A stretch of 64,000 nt of DNA, taken from assembly GCA_023362775.1 (NCBI GenBank), contig JALMGJ010000002.1:107439981-107503980 (forward strand), given 5' to 3'. The translations under genes were made by a program, and so were the position numbers. Origin of the DNA: Charina bottae. Lineage: Eukaryota > Chordata > Lepidosauria > Squamata > Charinaidae. Each line of letters begins with the position of its first letter. Positions within the stretch are counted from its first letter, which is position 1. Under the pieces are notes generated by a model, which was not told where the DNA came from, ran no database searches, and worked only from the letters and a program-made list of their open reading frames with translations. Of the stretch, positions 1 through 11,026 are shown one piece after another.

Positions 1-259
1 TGAATGGTTGTCTTTGGCAACCTGTTTCTGTTCCTGGCACTCTTTAAATCTCCAATTTTCCTGTGGTTTCCTTGCAGGGACCAATCGTGCCTCCTTCTGT
101 TCGGCCCACCTTTCCCACCTTCTTTCGCGCGCACTGATAGGTGGAGGAGAGGCCAGCCCTGGGTTGTCTCCAATCAACTGATGAACCCCCAATTCAAAAT
201 TTGTGCCGTCCACTACCAGCTCGTCCTCCTCCCCCTTAGACTCAACCTCCATCCTGACA
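1..259 (-). mobile_element. LTR-like fragment related to the Gypsy LTR at 11.7-24 kb
   Basis: Bases 7-150 can be read alongside the LTR at 11929-18400: a ggttgtct-tggcaacc block, a ccaatcg block, a cggcccacctttc block and a c-ctgat-ggtggagg block occur in the same order. The right edge reads atcctgaca, so on the minus strand it would open with TGTCAGGAT, an ordinary LTR start. The other end lies left of the window. It is diverged and contains no gene. The match was made by eye, so the exact family and the right boundary are uncertain. Confidence 0.45.
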
Positions 260-1227
260 CAGACACTTTGACTTGGTCTTTATAGATTAATGTATGTTTA
301 CCATCTTTGGGGTGCCAGGAGGGTAGACATTGCTACTTAACCAGCTTGGCCCATCCTAGAATGTCTCCCCATTGTTGGTAGGATTCTGGTGTCTGAGCTT
401 TGGCTTGATGACAATATTCTATGCTACAAAGACAGCAGAGGCACCAAAAGCAAATGGCATAGTGACATAGAAAGAGACAAGCCACAGAGAAAGAATTGTG
501 TATGAAAAGTAGTGTTCATAGCCCTTAACATCCTATTGTCCACATTTAGGCCAGAGTCTTCAAGTATTAGCCTGGGACCCCTTCGCTGATAGCTGAATGA
601 CTTAAAACTGCCATAATCATACATAACATACAAGTAAAGTTTAACCAACTGGTGGTCAAAACCACAGAGTTCCATTTAATACCACTTAACTCAGCCACAG
701 AATAGAAGAAACCTATTTCTTTCTCAACCTATTTCAATATTCTAAAATAAAGATTGTTGTCCCTATGTCTTCAAGCTGAAATCCACTGTTTCTAAACAGC
801 CATAAGTAACATATCATTTGCTTATAAATATATTTTATTGAAATCAACAGTGCATTGATTGAACCAATAGACTCCAGTATTTCAACAAGTTATCATTACT
901 ATTACTGAACAGGCCTTTGGAGCATGTGCTGTGCATATGCACAGAAGCCCCATCTATTAACGTGGAGAAGCATAGCCACCCTGATTTTTGAATGCTGGGT
1001 TGGCACTTTGTTTCTTCAAAACCACTTTGAAAAGATTAGGTATATGGATTTTTAATAGCTTTAGACACAATTTTTAAATATTTTTAATTTGAATATTGGC
1101 TCCTAATCCACCATCAAGATTTAATTAATAATAGGGACAATGTATAATCCCCATTATTAATATATATAATTGATATCTAGTATTAATAGTTATTAATATT
1201 AATAAATATTAATAACATACTATATAT
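260..1227. other. Unassigned AT-rich DNA
   Basis: I see no gene, RNA or recognisable repeat here. The longest open frame (424-675, minus, 83 codons) resembles no family I know and is probably chance. A TA-rich stretch runs from about 1150 to 1230. Confidence 0.5.
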
Positions 1228-2498
1228 ACATATTTGTTTATTTATTTATTTAAACAATTTGTATGGCTGCCAATCCCATGGCAAAATTTATTCTGGGTAG
1301 TGTACAAATTAAAGCCCGTTATTCAAACAACAATCCAAATAATATATGTTCAAGGTTCTAAAAAAAAAATCCAACTCTCAATAAAAACAACACTAGCTGG
1401 CAGTGGTCACTTCATTTCCTAGCCCAAATGCCTGGGGGAACAGCCTGGTCTTTAGTGTCTCAAGAAAGGCTGACAGGGTCGAGGCTATCCAGATCTCTAT
1501 AGGGATGCTGTTACATAGAACAGGCACCTCAACAAAGAAGGGATGATTCCTGGATATGACAAGATGACATTGTTTAATGAAAGGATTACATGGCATGCCC
1601 TTGAGAGAACTCATGGTGTAAGCAAAAATGATGGGAGACTATGCCATGTAGGGCATTATAGGTGATGACTAGCACCTTGAATTGCACCCAGAAGCCCACT
1701 GGCAGCTAGTACAGCTTACAGAGTAGTGGTGTTATATAGGCATAATGAAGAAGCCAAAAAATGCCTGGGCTGCTGCAATCTGGACCAGCTGTAGTTTCCA
1801 AATACTCTTCAAGGGCACCCCATGTACAGTGCCTTTGTTGTTGTTGTTTATTCGTTCAGTCACTTCCGACTATTCGTGATTTCATGGACCAGCCCACGCC
1901 AGAGCTTCCTGTCGGCCGTTGCCAACCCCAGCTCCCCCACAGTCAAGTCCGTCACCTCCATAATATCATCCATCCATCCTGCCCTTGGTCGGCCCCTCTT
2001 CCTTTTGCCTTCCACTTTCCCTAGCATCAGCTTCTTCTCCAGGGTATCCTGTCTTCTCATTATGTGGCCAAAGTACTTCAGTTTTGCCTTTGATATCATT
2101 CCCTCAAGTGAGCAGTCTAGTTTTATTTCCTGGACTATGGACTGGATTGATAATCTTGCAGTCCAAGGCACTCTCAGTGCATTACAGTGCATTACAGTAA
2201 TCCTAATAAGAAGTGACTATGGAATGAATCACCATGAGTGAGGGTTCCTGGTTCAGGAACAAGCATAGTTGCTGCACAAGATGAACCTGTGCAGAGGTCC
2301 TCCTGGTTATGGTTTTCAGTAGGATCTATGAGTCCAAGAGGATCCTCAAACTGTGCACCAGCTCTGACTGCAACAATGCAGCACTATTAAGAGTTAAATA
2401 TTGAAACTCTCCAGACCTAGGCTGGGGGTGCTTAAAACCCACAGCAACTTGGTTTTGCCAGGCTTGAGTCAAAGCCTGTTGTCTTTTTTTTTATTCAT
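1228..2498 (-). mobile_element. Old CR1/L2-group LINE 3' part, interrupted
   Basis: Read on the minus strand this is the 3' part of the same LINE family seen better at 25570-26765. The (ttta)n tail lies at 1228-1250. Blocks such as caccttgaattgcaccc, tactcttcaaggg and cattacagtaatcc align with 26105-26275, and the aagcctgttgt block at 2475 aligns with 26535. The copy is heavily mutated and has no usable frame. It is interrupted at 1833-2182 by a BovB fragment. A SINE lies at its right edge and a hAT MITE just beyond. In an intact element this part would encode the reverse transcriptase C-terminus and the 3' UTR. Confidence 0.75.
1833..2182 (-). mobile_element. BovB (RTE) LINE 3' fragment with TSD
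   Basis: The minus-strand translation of 1860-2192 has the BovB reverse transcriptase C-terminal signature (KYFGHIMRR, LMLGK, a KRKRGRPR basic run, then HEITNSRK). The 3' end on this strand carries the BovB-like gtgactgaac / aacaac tail. It sits inside the CR1/L2 copy between two copies of tacagtgc (1825-1832 and 2183-2190), and the LINE sequence continues across the gap. It is 5' truncated, as most BovB copies are, and non-functional. It is more diverged than the copy at 34166-37300. Confidence 0.82.
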
Positions 2499-2510
2499 AG
2501 CATACCATAG

Positions 2511-2772
2511 TAAAGGTAAAGGTTCCCCCCGCACATTTGTGCAGTCGTGTCCGACTTTAGGGGCCGGTGCTCATCTCCGTTTGTTAGCCAAAGAGCCAGC
2601 GTTGTCCGAAGACGCTTCCACGGTCATGTGGCCGCATGACACATGCGGAACGCTGTTACCTACCCACCGAAGTGGTACCTATTAATCTACTTGCATTTGC
2701 ATGCTTTTGAATTGCTAGGTTGGCAAGAGCTGGAGCTAGTGCGGGAGCTCACTCCGCACGCAGGGCTAGGGA
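2511..2772 (-). mobile_element. Sauria-type SINE, 5' truncated, with 12-bp TSD
   Basis: On the minus strand the sequence matches the body and tail of the full SINE at 5921-6253, including the (acctt)n end and the gtcggacacgact block. The tRNA-like head with A and B boxes is missing, because the copy stops at ccctagccctg. Perfect 12-base direct repeats agcataccatag flank it at 2499-2510 and 2773-2784, so truncation happened at insertion. Without its Pol III promoter it should be silent. It lies at the edge of the older CR1/L2 copy. Confidence 0.92.
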
Positions 2773-2845
2773 AGCATACCATAGCAAATTGAAAATCTCA
2801 TTAGCCTGGAATGCAGAAGAATCTGCAATCTGTGGTATTCTAGAT

Positions 2846-3131
2846 TATGGGTCCCCAACCTTTTTGGCACCAGGGACTGGTCATGGAAAACAATTTTTCC
2901 ACAGACTGGGGGGGCGGGGTTTGTAGGCGGGAGCCAATCACACAGACTGGGGCAGGGTTTGCAGGCAGGAGCCAATCGCATAGACAGGGGGCAGGGTTAG
3001 CAGGCAGGAGCCAATCGCATGGACTGGGGGGTGGGGTTTGCAGGCGGGAGCCAATCACGCAGACCACCACTGATCACCTGCTGTGTGGCCCACTTCCTAA
3101 CAGGCCACGGGCCACAGGTTGGGGACCGCTG
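2846..3131. mobile_element. Non-autonomous hAT element (MITE) with 8-bp TSD
   Basis: A 286-bp element flanked by identical 8-bp repeats ttctagat at 2838-2845 and 3132-3139, the TSD length of hAT transposons. Its ends are inverted repeats: left ggtccccaacc, right ggttggggacc. It contains no transposase. The middle holds about four tandem units of roughly 40 bp rich in ggg runs, each with a ccaatc box. Both ends and both TSD copies are readable, so the hAT class call is firm. The family name is not known to me. Confidence 0.9.
2902..3059 (+). repeat. About 40-bp minisatellite with CCAAT boxes inside the hAT MITE
   Basis: Four tandem units begin near 2902, 2943, 2981 and 3020, each reading roughly cagactgggg, gcggggtttg, caggcgggag, ccaatc. 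A related array appears in reverse orientation inside a different hAT element at 49072-49200. The units join a GC-box-like stretch to a CCAAT box, so transcription-factor binding is possible but only inferred. Confidence 0.85.
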
Positions 3132-3139
3132 TTCTAGAT

Positions 3140-5514
3140 GTTGCATTATAAACCTCTGTATGACTCACCATTGGGCAGGGTGGCTTAGGGTGATGGGACT
3201 TATTCTAACAACATCTGGAGAACCATAGCTATCCCACCTGTGCTCTTTAATGATCAACACTGTAACAATTTTGGGCAGGAGGTTTCTCTGGTTAGGGTTG
3301 TATATTAAAAACATTGTTTCAGATTTCTTCCAAAGTTAATGTTTAAAAGCATAATTTTTGTGTAGAGAAAAACAGTGGGTGTCTAGAGTATGTCTAATTC
3401 TGGGAAATGATAGCCAAGAAAATGGTTTTATTGCACTTCCCTCACTGTTTCACTGAATCACCCTCTCTCCAATGTAGATAGTAAAAACAACAACAACAAG
3501 GAATAAAATGCTACAGTTGCCAGAAATGTCATTATAAACTTTCAAATTTTCTCCAGCATAAGGAATTCCTGTAAACATCACTGATTCAAATGCACATTAC
3601 AAATAATCTGGCTGCTGTTTTGTTCTTTATTTTAATTTCATAAATCTGTCAAAATAAATTTCTTATATTATAAACTGTAGTTTAAGCTATCTTTTTAGGA
3701 ACATAGTATTTGTCAGGAAAAGTCCTCCAGAATTTATTTCCTTGCTATAGTTACACTGGATCCTTGTAAGTTTATATCTATCTATCTCACATGAGCACAT
3801 CCCTTATAAGTTCCCCTTATACTGTACATATTTGCCATGTATTTGTTCTATATAAAAATGTTTTTGAATTATATATCTAGATCTCTTAGATACAGAAGAA
3901 AGGGACATCTGCTACAAGCCAAGATTTTATTAAAATTATGACATATGCATTGTGATTTCACAACCACAACCATATCTCCATCCCTTATGGACTTGCATGA
4001 AGTGTTGTGTACAAAAGGGGTGGAGTTTGCATCCCAGTGTCACAACATGCATTTCTTTATTTGTCTCTTCCCTTTCTTGTCTCTATAGATCCCTGTGACA
4101 TTAAACCAAACAAGAGAATGGGGCTGCACACAGGGGTATCTGTAGTAATGACAATGGCATTTGCAACTATGCTGTAGAAACCCTTCCCTTTTTGTATGTG
4201 TGCTCATGTTTCATGTATGTTTAAAAGGGTGGGGCTTCAATCAGATTCTTGTGATCACCATCTTTATTTAAAACTCCCTTGTGGATGTGGCTGGTTGTAT
4301 GGTATAGAAGGATTCTATTACAAATATAAATATAATAGTTTGATGGTTGTAAACTATTCCCCATGTCATGTCACATAATAAACTGGAAAACACTAAGTTA
4401 TGTTTTTCCCCCTGAAAACTCATTTTCTTCTGGGCATCAGTTCCAGTTTATAAAAGAGTTTTCAGGATAGTATTAGATAATTGTTCAGGGAAAAGAACTT
4501 ATACATTGGTCATGACAAATTCTTAAATTAATATAGAGTACATAGCTACAAGCAATTCAGCATTTTAGTGATCATTGTACCTTGTTCTTGAGCAATTTAC
4601 CAATAATATAAGCATATTTGCAATCTGAATATCATATATCAAAAAGTCAATAGCTTACATTTGATAAACAATAATTCTTTCACTGATAAATATCCAATGT
4701 TCCTGTTACACCATCAGGACAATCACAAAATATTATCCCACTTTTTATAACCTCCTTAAATAGGCAAACTTCTTCAGATATAATGAACATTAATTCTTGA
4801 TTCTCAACCATTTTTGTTTGTTTGTTCCTCGTAAAAACAGTGGAAACCAACTGCTGTAATTTTCAGATAAAAACAAGAAGAAAATAAAATGACAGACTTT
4901 GGTGAGCTGCTCCTTTCCTTTTATTTTTATCAAAATTTACCACTTCTTATTCAATTTCACATTATGAGGGTTAATGGACATTATGTAGTGAAATCAGATC
5001 TAAGTTTATGCTTCTAGTCTTTGGAACTTCCTTTGGTTAATGTAACTTTTTAATCTTATTTTTTTAAGGAATAGAACATGGCAGAAATACCAACAATGGA
5101 AGAGAGGCTAGAATCACAACACTTAACAGAACAAGTTAGCTTGTCCAGGTTGGAGGCCTCAGCAAGTTCTGTTTTCAATCAGGCTTCATTTCCATGTTCT
5201 CAAAGCCTGACTGATAATTTTGACCACATGGGCAAGACTTATAACTTAAAATAGCAAACAAGGCCAGTACATAGAAGGAAGAGGGGCTGCTTAGTCAGAC
5301 TAAGAGTTTAAATCAATTTATAGTGGAGATTAATGGTAAAAGAGCCCTATAAAGTAGAGAAGGAAGGAACATTACAAAATTACTCAACTTGATGGACAAA
5401 TATGAATGGTGAATCTGAAAAGAACATGGAAGAAATTCCATATTCTTTTCAGGTACAAATGGAAGAAGCACAGAACAGTCAGTGAAAGGATTCCAAAGCG
5501 GGGGGGGGATATTT
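3140..5514. other. Unassigned AT-rich intergenic DNA
   Basis: I find no gene or RNA here and no repeat I can name. Only short simple runs occur, such as (AAC)n at about 3487-3500 and (GTTT)n at about 4815-4828. The 60-codon open frame at 4196-4378 has no family resemblance. Confidence 0.5.
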
Positions 5515-5715
5515 TTATCTATTAATAGATGTATATCCTGCTTTTATTTTGTACAACTCAAGGTGGCATACCTAATATTCCACCCTCCTATTTTCCCCAC
5601 AGCAACAACCCTGGGAGTTGAGTTGGGCTGAGAGAGAGAGTGTGACCCAAAGTCATCCAGCCAGCTTTCATGCCTAAGAGAGGACTAGAACTCATGGTCT
5701 ACCAGATTCTAATCC
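5515..5715 (-). mobile_element. MIR-like tRNA SINE copy, degenerate
   Basis: It aligns with the better copy at 8640-8905: caacaaccctg-gag, gttgggctgagagagag, the ccagcc-gctttcatgcctaag block and gactagaactca are shared in order. On the minus strand it would run from a tRNA-like head to a LINE-like tail. It is older and shorter than the second copy. The class is inferred from the head structure seen at 8640-8905. Confidence 0.65.
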
Positions 5716-5826
5716 AGCATTGATCGCATCATATATGAAAAATTCCATTCTCACCCCTATGGGCGGTATGTGTCTTCCTCAATCTCGGGTCCTCTACCAG
5801 AGGCCTGGGGGCTTGAGGGTTCTGTG

Positions 5827-5920
5827 CGTATAGGTATAGGTATAGGTATAGGTATAGGTATAGGTATAGGTATAGGTATAGGTATAGGTATAGGTATAGG
5901 TATAGGTATAGGTATAGGTT
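5827..5920. repeat. (GGTATA)n hexanucleotide array, left of the SINE
   Basis: About 15 nearly perfect GGTATA units end directly at the SINE head. The array resumes on the other side of the SINE, where most units read GGCATA instead. The frames that read through it (LYLYLY) are composition artefacts. Confidence 0.95.
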
Positions 5921-6253
5921 AGGGGCGTGGTGGCTCAGTGGGTAAGACGCCAGGCTTGTTGATTGGAAGATTGCAAGTTCGGAGGTTCGAATCCCTAGCC
6001 CTGTGTGCAGAGTGAGCTCCTGCACTAGCTCCAGCTCTTGCCAACCTAGCAATTCGAAAGCATGCAAATGCAAGTAGATTAATAGGTACCACTTCGGTGG
6101 GTAGGTAACAGCGTTCTGCGCATGTCATGCTGGCCACATGACCGTGGAAGCGTCTTCGGACAACGCTGGCTCTTTGGCTAACAAACGGAGATGAGCACCG
6201 GCCCCTAGAGTCGGACACGACTGCACAAATGTGCGGGGGGAACCTTTACCTTT
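5921..6253 (+). mobile_element. Sauria-type SINE, full length
   Basis: A tRNA-derived SINE of about 333 bp. The A box (tggctcagtgg) lies at 5931-5941 and the B box (ggttcgaatccc) at 5984-5995, forming an internal Pol III promoter. The body carries the squamate Sauria blocks (tagcaattcgaaagcatgc, gtgggtaggtaacagcgtt, aaacggagatgagcac). The 3' end agtcggacacgact followed by (acctt)n resembles the BovB 3' end at 37262-37279, so BovB enzymes are the likely mobiliser. It is embedded in a hexanucleotide array, so a TSD cannot be separated from array units. Confidence 0.95.
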
Positions 6254-6356
6254 ATAGGTATAGGCATAGGCATAGGCATAGGCATAGGCATAGGCATAGG
6301 CATAGGCATAGGCATAGGCATAGGCATAGGCATAGGCATAGGCATGGACACACACA

Positions 6357-6390
<34 letters not shown>
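6254..6390. repeat. (GGCATA)n then (CA)n
   Basis: Two GGTATA units directly follow the SINE tail, then about 15 GGCATA units to about 6346, then (CA)n to 6390. The change of unit relative to the left array is described among the findings. Confidence 0.93.
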
Positions 6391-6393
<3 letters not shown>

Positions 6394-8639
6394 ACACTGT
6401 AAACACAGAGCTCAGCAGAAGAGCAATTAATTTTATCTGCACAGAGTGACATTATTACATCCCCATTTCTATTCTGTTGATTTGATTTCCATGACTGAAA
6501 ATTATACTGTTCTGTTAGTCTATTTGACCATCTCAACAGAAAAGCATCATAAAAATACTACACTCAATGAACCAAATAAAATCCTAAGTAATTGGTTCAC
6601 TTTTTGTTTGTGGCTAACATGTATCAAACTGATTGTACCTACTTTTTATTACCTTATAATCTTACTATAACAAATCTCTATTTTGCATTAAACAACAGTT
6701 CCATGTTACCTTTCCTGTTTTGCCTCTATTATGAAGTCAGGCATTAATTGTGTAAACTATTTATCAGCAAAAAACTCTAATTAAAGTAAAAAGCTAATGA
6801 TAAGAATTTTAATTACTCCTTGCTAAAGATATACTTATAAGCAGAAATTTTCCAATTACTTCAGCAAGGATGAAACAGAAGAATGACAATTACTTCTTCT
6901 TTTGGCTGTCTGAAAACTGTTTTATTTAATATCTTGTGAGACAAGACCATCCTGAGAACCAAATGAATATAACACAAGCATAAAAGTCTTTGATACAATG
7001 ACACACACATATACAGAGAAACATACACAAATTTCAGTAGAAGTTTTGATGGAGTTCATTTCTAAAAAATTATCCAGAGTTTGTGGCTATGCTCAAAAAC
7101 TACTTCAGAACTGCTTTGGTCCCTTTGGAAATTAGGTTTAATTCTCATGAAAGAAAGAAAATACCGTTGTTGATGTTTTTTTCAATGTGATACCTGATGT
7201 ATGTCATGCAATTGTATTTTTGGAAGAAGTGTTGTTCTCACCTGACCCTTCCTTTGAAAGAAAAACAAGAGGACAGAGAGCCTCTGAAGTACTGTGAATG
7301 AGTACCCATGATGGCTTTTAAAAAATAATAATAATAAGGAAACTTAAAGAGGTTTCATCTCCAAAAAGTTCCCTTACCACCACTACCCTGAGTTTTTATT
7401 TAATCCTTGGAGAAGGCATGGGAAAAATAAGAAGGGGAAAAACAACAACTGTTCAATGTCTCACACTTAGAGAAACCTAAAGAGAACTGAAGAGAAATTG
7501 TAATAAAATGAGAAACTAGATAATTACATTATTAGATCGTCTATCCTACTTGTACTTAAAGTTAGTATGTTCAATACCAATATAAAATGCACTACAAGAT
7601 ACTAAGTACATTGGCCATAATTAAAGTCCTTGTCACTATGTGTGATCAGGAAGAAGGGGCAAATCTACTTCATTATTTTTCCATTTCAGCATCAGTTGTC
7701 ATTTTTTTAATGACTCACATGAAATTTGTATGCATTTTGTGCACATTTTCCAAATATATGCATGTTTGTACTTACTTTTCCTAATATATTTTTTCAAAGT
7801 AATTTCCTGTAATACATATTGTATTTATATGTTTCATCAATAGACACAGCTCTATGAATACTTTATGTATTGTACCCTTGTTTGTTTATAAGCTACACCA
7901 AAAATTTGGAACAGTATAAATAACTGAGGGTAATTGGGTTTCAGTTTGTGCATAGGTCTAGGAAATGAAAATTTGATAAGTTGGAATTAAAATGCAGACA
8001 GAAGTAGTTCCCTAGGGAACACTCAGTGCTTCTGTAGGTCCAATGGGGAAGGCTTTTCCTTTCCTTTCTTTTTGTCAGCTATGACTGTAAGGTTTCTAAT
8101 CTTGGCAGATTTTCTGGGGGATGTTGGGGCTTGCTTCCAGAAAAGAAGCTTTAAAACATTTGTTTTATAGAAGCAGTAAAATATGATGCTTCTGTAAATG
8201 CTGCAATGCTTGGATCCCGCCCAATGAATTATATTAAAATAGCTTATTTTCCTGGTGTTTTCATATGCTTTGAATCAGTAGACACAATGGCCTTATCTTC
8301 AGAGAATTCCATGAAGAGGGAATCTCAAGAATGTGCTCTATCACACAGAAGAATAGATGACTAGGTTTTAATGGTACATATTGCACTGCACAATTGAACA
8401 ACTTTTTACATAGCACAAAGTAAATCTTAGCAGCACTTAGTTCATCAGAACTATGTATACACAATTACATGCCTACAGCAATTTAAGGCACAACCATCAC
8501 CCTTTCATCATGTGAGCATTACACAATGGCTGTAATGCTTAAGATATGTAAAATCTATTTGCTGTTGATTAATGTTTACATATCATCTCTGTATCGATTG
8601 CCCACAGATCAAATCTCTGCAGACTAAATTTGAAATATT
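6391..8639. other. Unassigned AT-rich intergenic DNA
   Basis: I recognise no gene, RNA or repeat. The open frames at 6446-6670, 7587-7784 and 8261-8464 are under 75 codons, AT-driven and unlike any family I know. Confidence 0.5.
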
Positions 8640-8905
8640 TATTTGTTTGTTTGTTTGTTTGTTTGTTTATTTATTTATCCCACCTTTATTATTTTTATAA
8701 ATAACTCAAAGCGGCGAACATACCTAATACTCCTTCCTCCTCCTATTTTCCCCAGAACAACAACCCTGTGAGGTGAGTTGGGCTGAGAGAGAGTGACTGG
8801 CCCAAGGTCACCCAGCCAACTTTAATGCCTAAGGTGGGACTAGAACTCACAGTCTCCTGGTTTCTAGCCCAGAGCCTTAACTACTAGACCAAACTGGCTC
8901 TCCAG
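8640..8905 (-). mobile_element. MIR-like tRNA SINE with LINE-type tail
   Basis: On the minus strand the copy starts with a tRNA-like head: tggtctagtagttaagg resembles an A box and gagttctagtccca a decayed B box. A core follows with ccttgggccagtcactctct and cctcacagggttgttgtt, and then a tail aaaggtgggataaataaa like the CR1/L2 tails in this window. A (GTTT)n run extends the tail at 8641-8667. I place it with MIR/CORE-type SINEs from this layout. The exact family name is uncertain. Confidence 0.7.
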
Positions 8906-9113
8906 TTTGGAAATCCAGTATGGAAATCCAGATATACATTACTTGTGCATACACTCACCAGAATAATGCAATAACATATGGGAGTATGTGTAAGAGGGGC
9001 TGCAAAGTGTTGATTTACTTAAAACAAAATTTGCAAACTAACACATGCGAGACTTTTTGGTTAATTTGGGAGTTGCCTAACAATTCATCTTATGGATACA
9101 GTAAACTAACCTC

Positions 9114-9143
9114 ATTCATTCATTCATTCATTCATTCATTCAT
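9114..9143. repeat. (CATT)n microsatellite
   Basis: About seven CATT units, immediately before a short LINE-endonuclease-like scrap. Confidence 0.9.
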
Positions 9144-9222
9144 CTATCAAAGACCTGCAGCATTCTTTTCCAGAAACACATATAGTGGTTGCTGGAGACT
9201 TCAATGCTAGAATGGGGAGGGA
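9144..9222 (+). pseudogene. Possible LINE endonuclease scrap (AGDFNAR motif)
   Basis: One frame reads [13 protein letters not shown] just before the (TG)n tract. GDFNA is the conserved aspartate motif of APE-type LINE endonucleases. Only about 25 codons remain, flanked on both sides by microsatellite, so the parent family cannot be named and a chance match is possible. Confidence 0.4.
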
Positions 9223-9260
9223 CGTGTGTGTGTGTGTGTATGTGTGTGTGTATGTATTTA

Positions 9261-9295
<35 letters not shown>

Positions 9296-9328
9296 GTGTA
9301 TGTGTATGTGTATGTGTGTGTGTGTGTA

Positions 9329-9411
<83 letters not shown>
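9223..9411. repeat. Compound (TG)n-(TA)n microsatellite
   Basis: About 145 bp of TG with TGTA variants pass directly into about 45 bp of pure TA. All open frames here (CVCVCV, YIYIYI) are artefacts of the dinucleotides. Confidence 0.97.
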
Positions 9412-9413
<2 letters not shown>

Positions 9414-9999
9414 AGTTCTACTGTTTCCCTCCTTGTGACAATGAAATAACATCACTACCACCCTGACAAATTAAGAACAATGTAGGGAATTATGCAGGTT
9501 GGTGTTTGGCCCAAACATTTTGATATTTTAAATTTACATTTGTTCAGTGGTGTTACAGCAGATCACTATCCAGAATATACTTTTTGGGTTGGGTCAAGAT
9601 TTTCTACAATTGGCTATGTAGCATTTGTTTTGAATTTGTTAACTCAGTCAGATTTAAAATGGCTAATCGCCCGCAGAGCAACCATCTTCCAGGTGAATTG
9701 CATTTGAATTGTTCAAGAAACGTTATTTTCCTGGCAAAAAAAAAAAAAGATTTTTCAAACTCAGTGTTGGAGGTTTAACATTCTTGGGCAAAATGGTGTC
9801 AAAAACTACAGGAACAGTTTTTCCTGTATAGTTTATTGCTGCAGTTAACTCAGAACCACTTCCTCATTTACATTCTCCTCTGTTAACTTCTGAAGCTTCT
9901 AGCAGTATCTTGGACCATTATAACAAAATAGCGCAAGCACTGCATTCAGCCTTAATTGCAAGGAATCTACTGAAAGATCAAGGTCTGTATATTGTTTAT
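9412..9999. other. Unassigned DNA
   Basis: I see no gene. A 13-base A run lies near 9737-9749 and no element around it is recognisable. Confidence 0.45.
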
Positions 10000-10310
10000 G
10001 TTATTTATTTATAATTCAAATTTATCATCGCCCATCTCCCCCAACAGGGGACCCTGGGCGGTTTACAACAGAGTCAACAATTAAAAACCTGTAAACATAA
10101 GTTACAATCTAAACCAGTATAATAAATAATAGATAAAAATCCAAGGGATGGTAAAATCTCATATAAAAAGGAGGACGCTATGGGGCCAGCCATCCCCAGG
10201 AGGAACTATTACTTTCCACATCCCAGGCAAGGTGGCAGAACCAGGTCTTAAGAGTCTTCCGGAAGGCCGGGAGAGCCAGCCTCACCTCTGGGGGCAAGAT
10301 ATTGTTCAAA
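10000..10310 (-). mobile_element. CR1/L2-group LINE 3' end
   Basis: The block tttatcatcgcccatctccc ... accctgggcggtttacaa is the family 3' tail in reverse. It continues through ggccagccatccccaggagg and agtcttccggaaggccggg, which align with 25795-25875. It is 5' truncated at about 10310 and keeps no coding frame. Confidence 0.82.
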
Positions 10311-10958
10311 GACCTGGTTTGATATAGACTGTATAAATGCCGAAAGAGCTCTCATAAATGCATATCAAGAATACAGAGACCACCCATCATCTTTTCCTCC
10401 ACAGAAAAAATCAATATAAACAACTGCTCAAAAATAAAAAGCTACAAGCATGGTCTAGCAACAACTAATTACTGCTGCCCAGTGTAAAAACTCAACAATT
10501 TTCTGGCATCCTGTTGCATCACTCTCATTCCAAAGGTCACCTCAATTTGATTGTCTTATACCTGCAGCCATGGGGGAGGAATACTATCAGGTATTATACA
10601 AAAGGGATAAAAAAGCCAGTCCTATGTCGAATCTGGATGCAGACCTCCCCCAACCCAGTGACCACCAGTAACCTGTATGGAAATAGATTTGCTGCTAAAG
10701 CCCCTAAAGCCTGATAAAGCCCCTGGGTATGTTTATAGAACAATATAATGTTTTGTTTTTTAACATTAGTTACCTCTTAATAGATCAGTATGATGTACGC
10801 TCTTACAATATCACCAAATTCTGTTTAATAGCTGGAAAGATTCATCAGGACCTTGCCAGGAACAGTCCAATTTAATTATATTTTTATTTAACTTTAGTTG
10901 CATTTTTAAAATTATTCTTAACCCTGTTTTACCCAAGTGAATGACCAAAATGAAGATT
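10311..10958. other. Unassigned DNA
   Basis: I see no recognisable gene or element. The 66-codon frame at 10514-10714 has no family signature. Confidence 0.45.
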
Positions 10959-11026
10959 AGATAGATAGATAGATAGATTGATAGATAGATAGATAGATGA
11001 TAGATAGATAGATAGATAGATAGATA
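10959..11026. repeat. (TAGA)n microsatellite
   Basis: About 16 units with two interruptions (gattg and gatga), abutting a BovB 3' fragment. The complementary unit (CTAT)n lies at the other end of that fragment. Confidence 0.95.

Noticed and set aside
1822..2241. Host gene on the plus strand (139 codons)
   Set aside because: It is the antisense of a BovB 3' fragment and crosses the TSD into CR1/L2 sequence.
2902..3059. CRISPR-like array (repeated units of about 40 bp)
   Set aside because: Direct tandem repeats without spacers, inside a hAT MITE in vertebrate DNA.
5931..5995. tRNA gene
   Set aside because: The A and B boxes belong to the SINE head; no complete tRNA cloverleaf, and SINE body and tail follow.
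5827..6346. Interstitial telomere
   Set aside because: Units are GGTATA and GGCATA, not TTAGGG.
9136..9466. Cysteine/valine- and tyrosine/isoleucine-rich open frames on both strands
   Set aside because: Pure products of (TG)n/(TA)n dinucleotides; no stops can occur in these frames.
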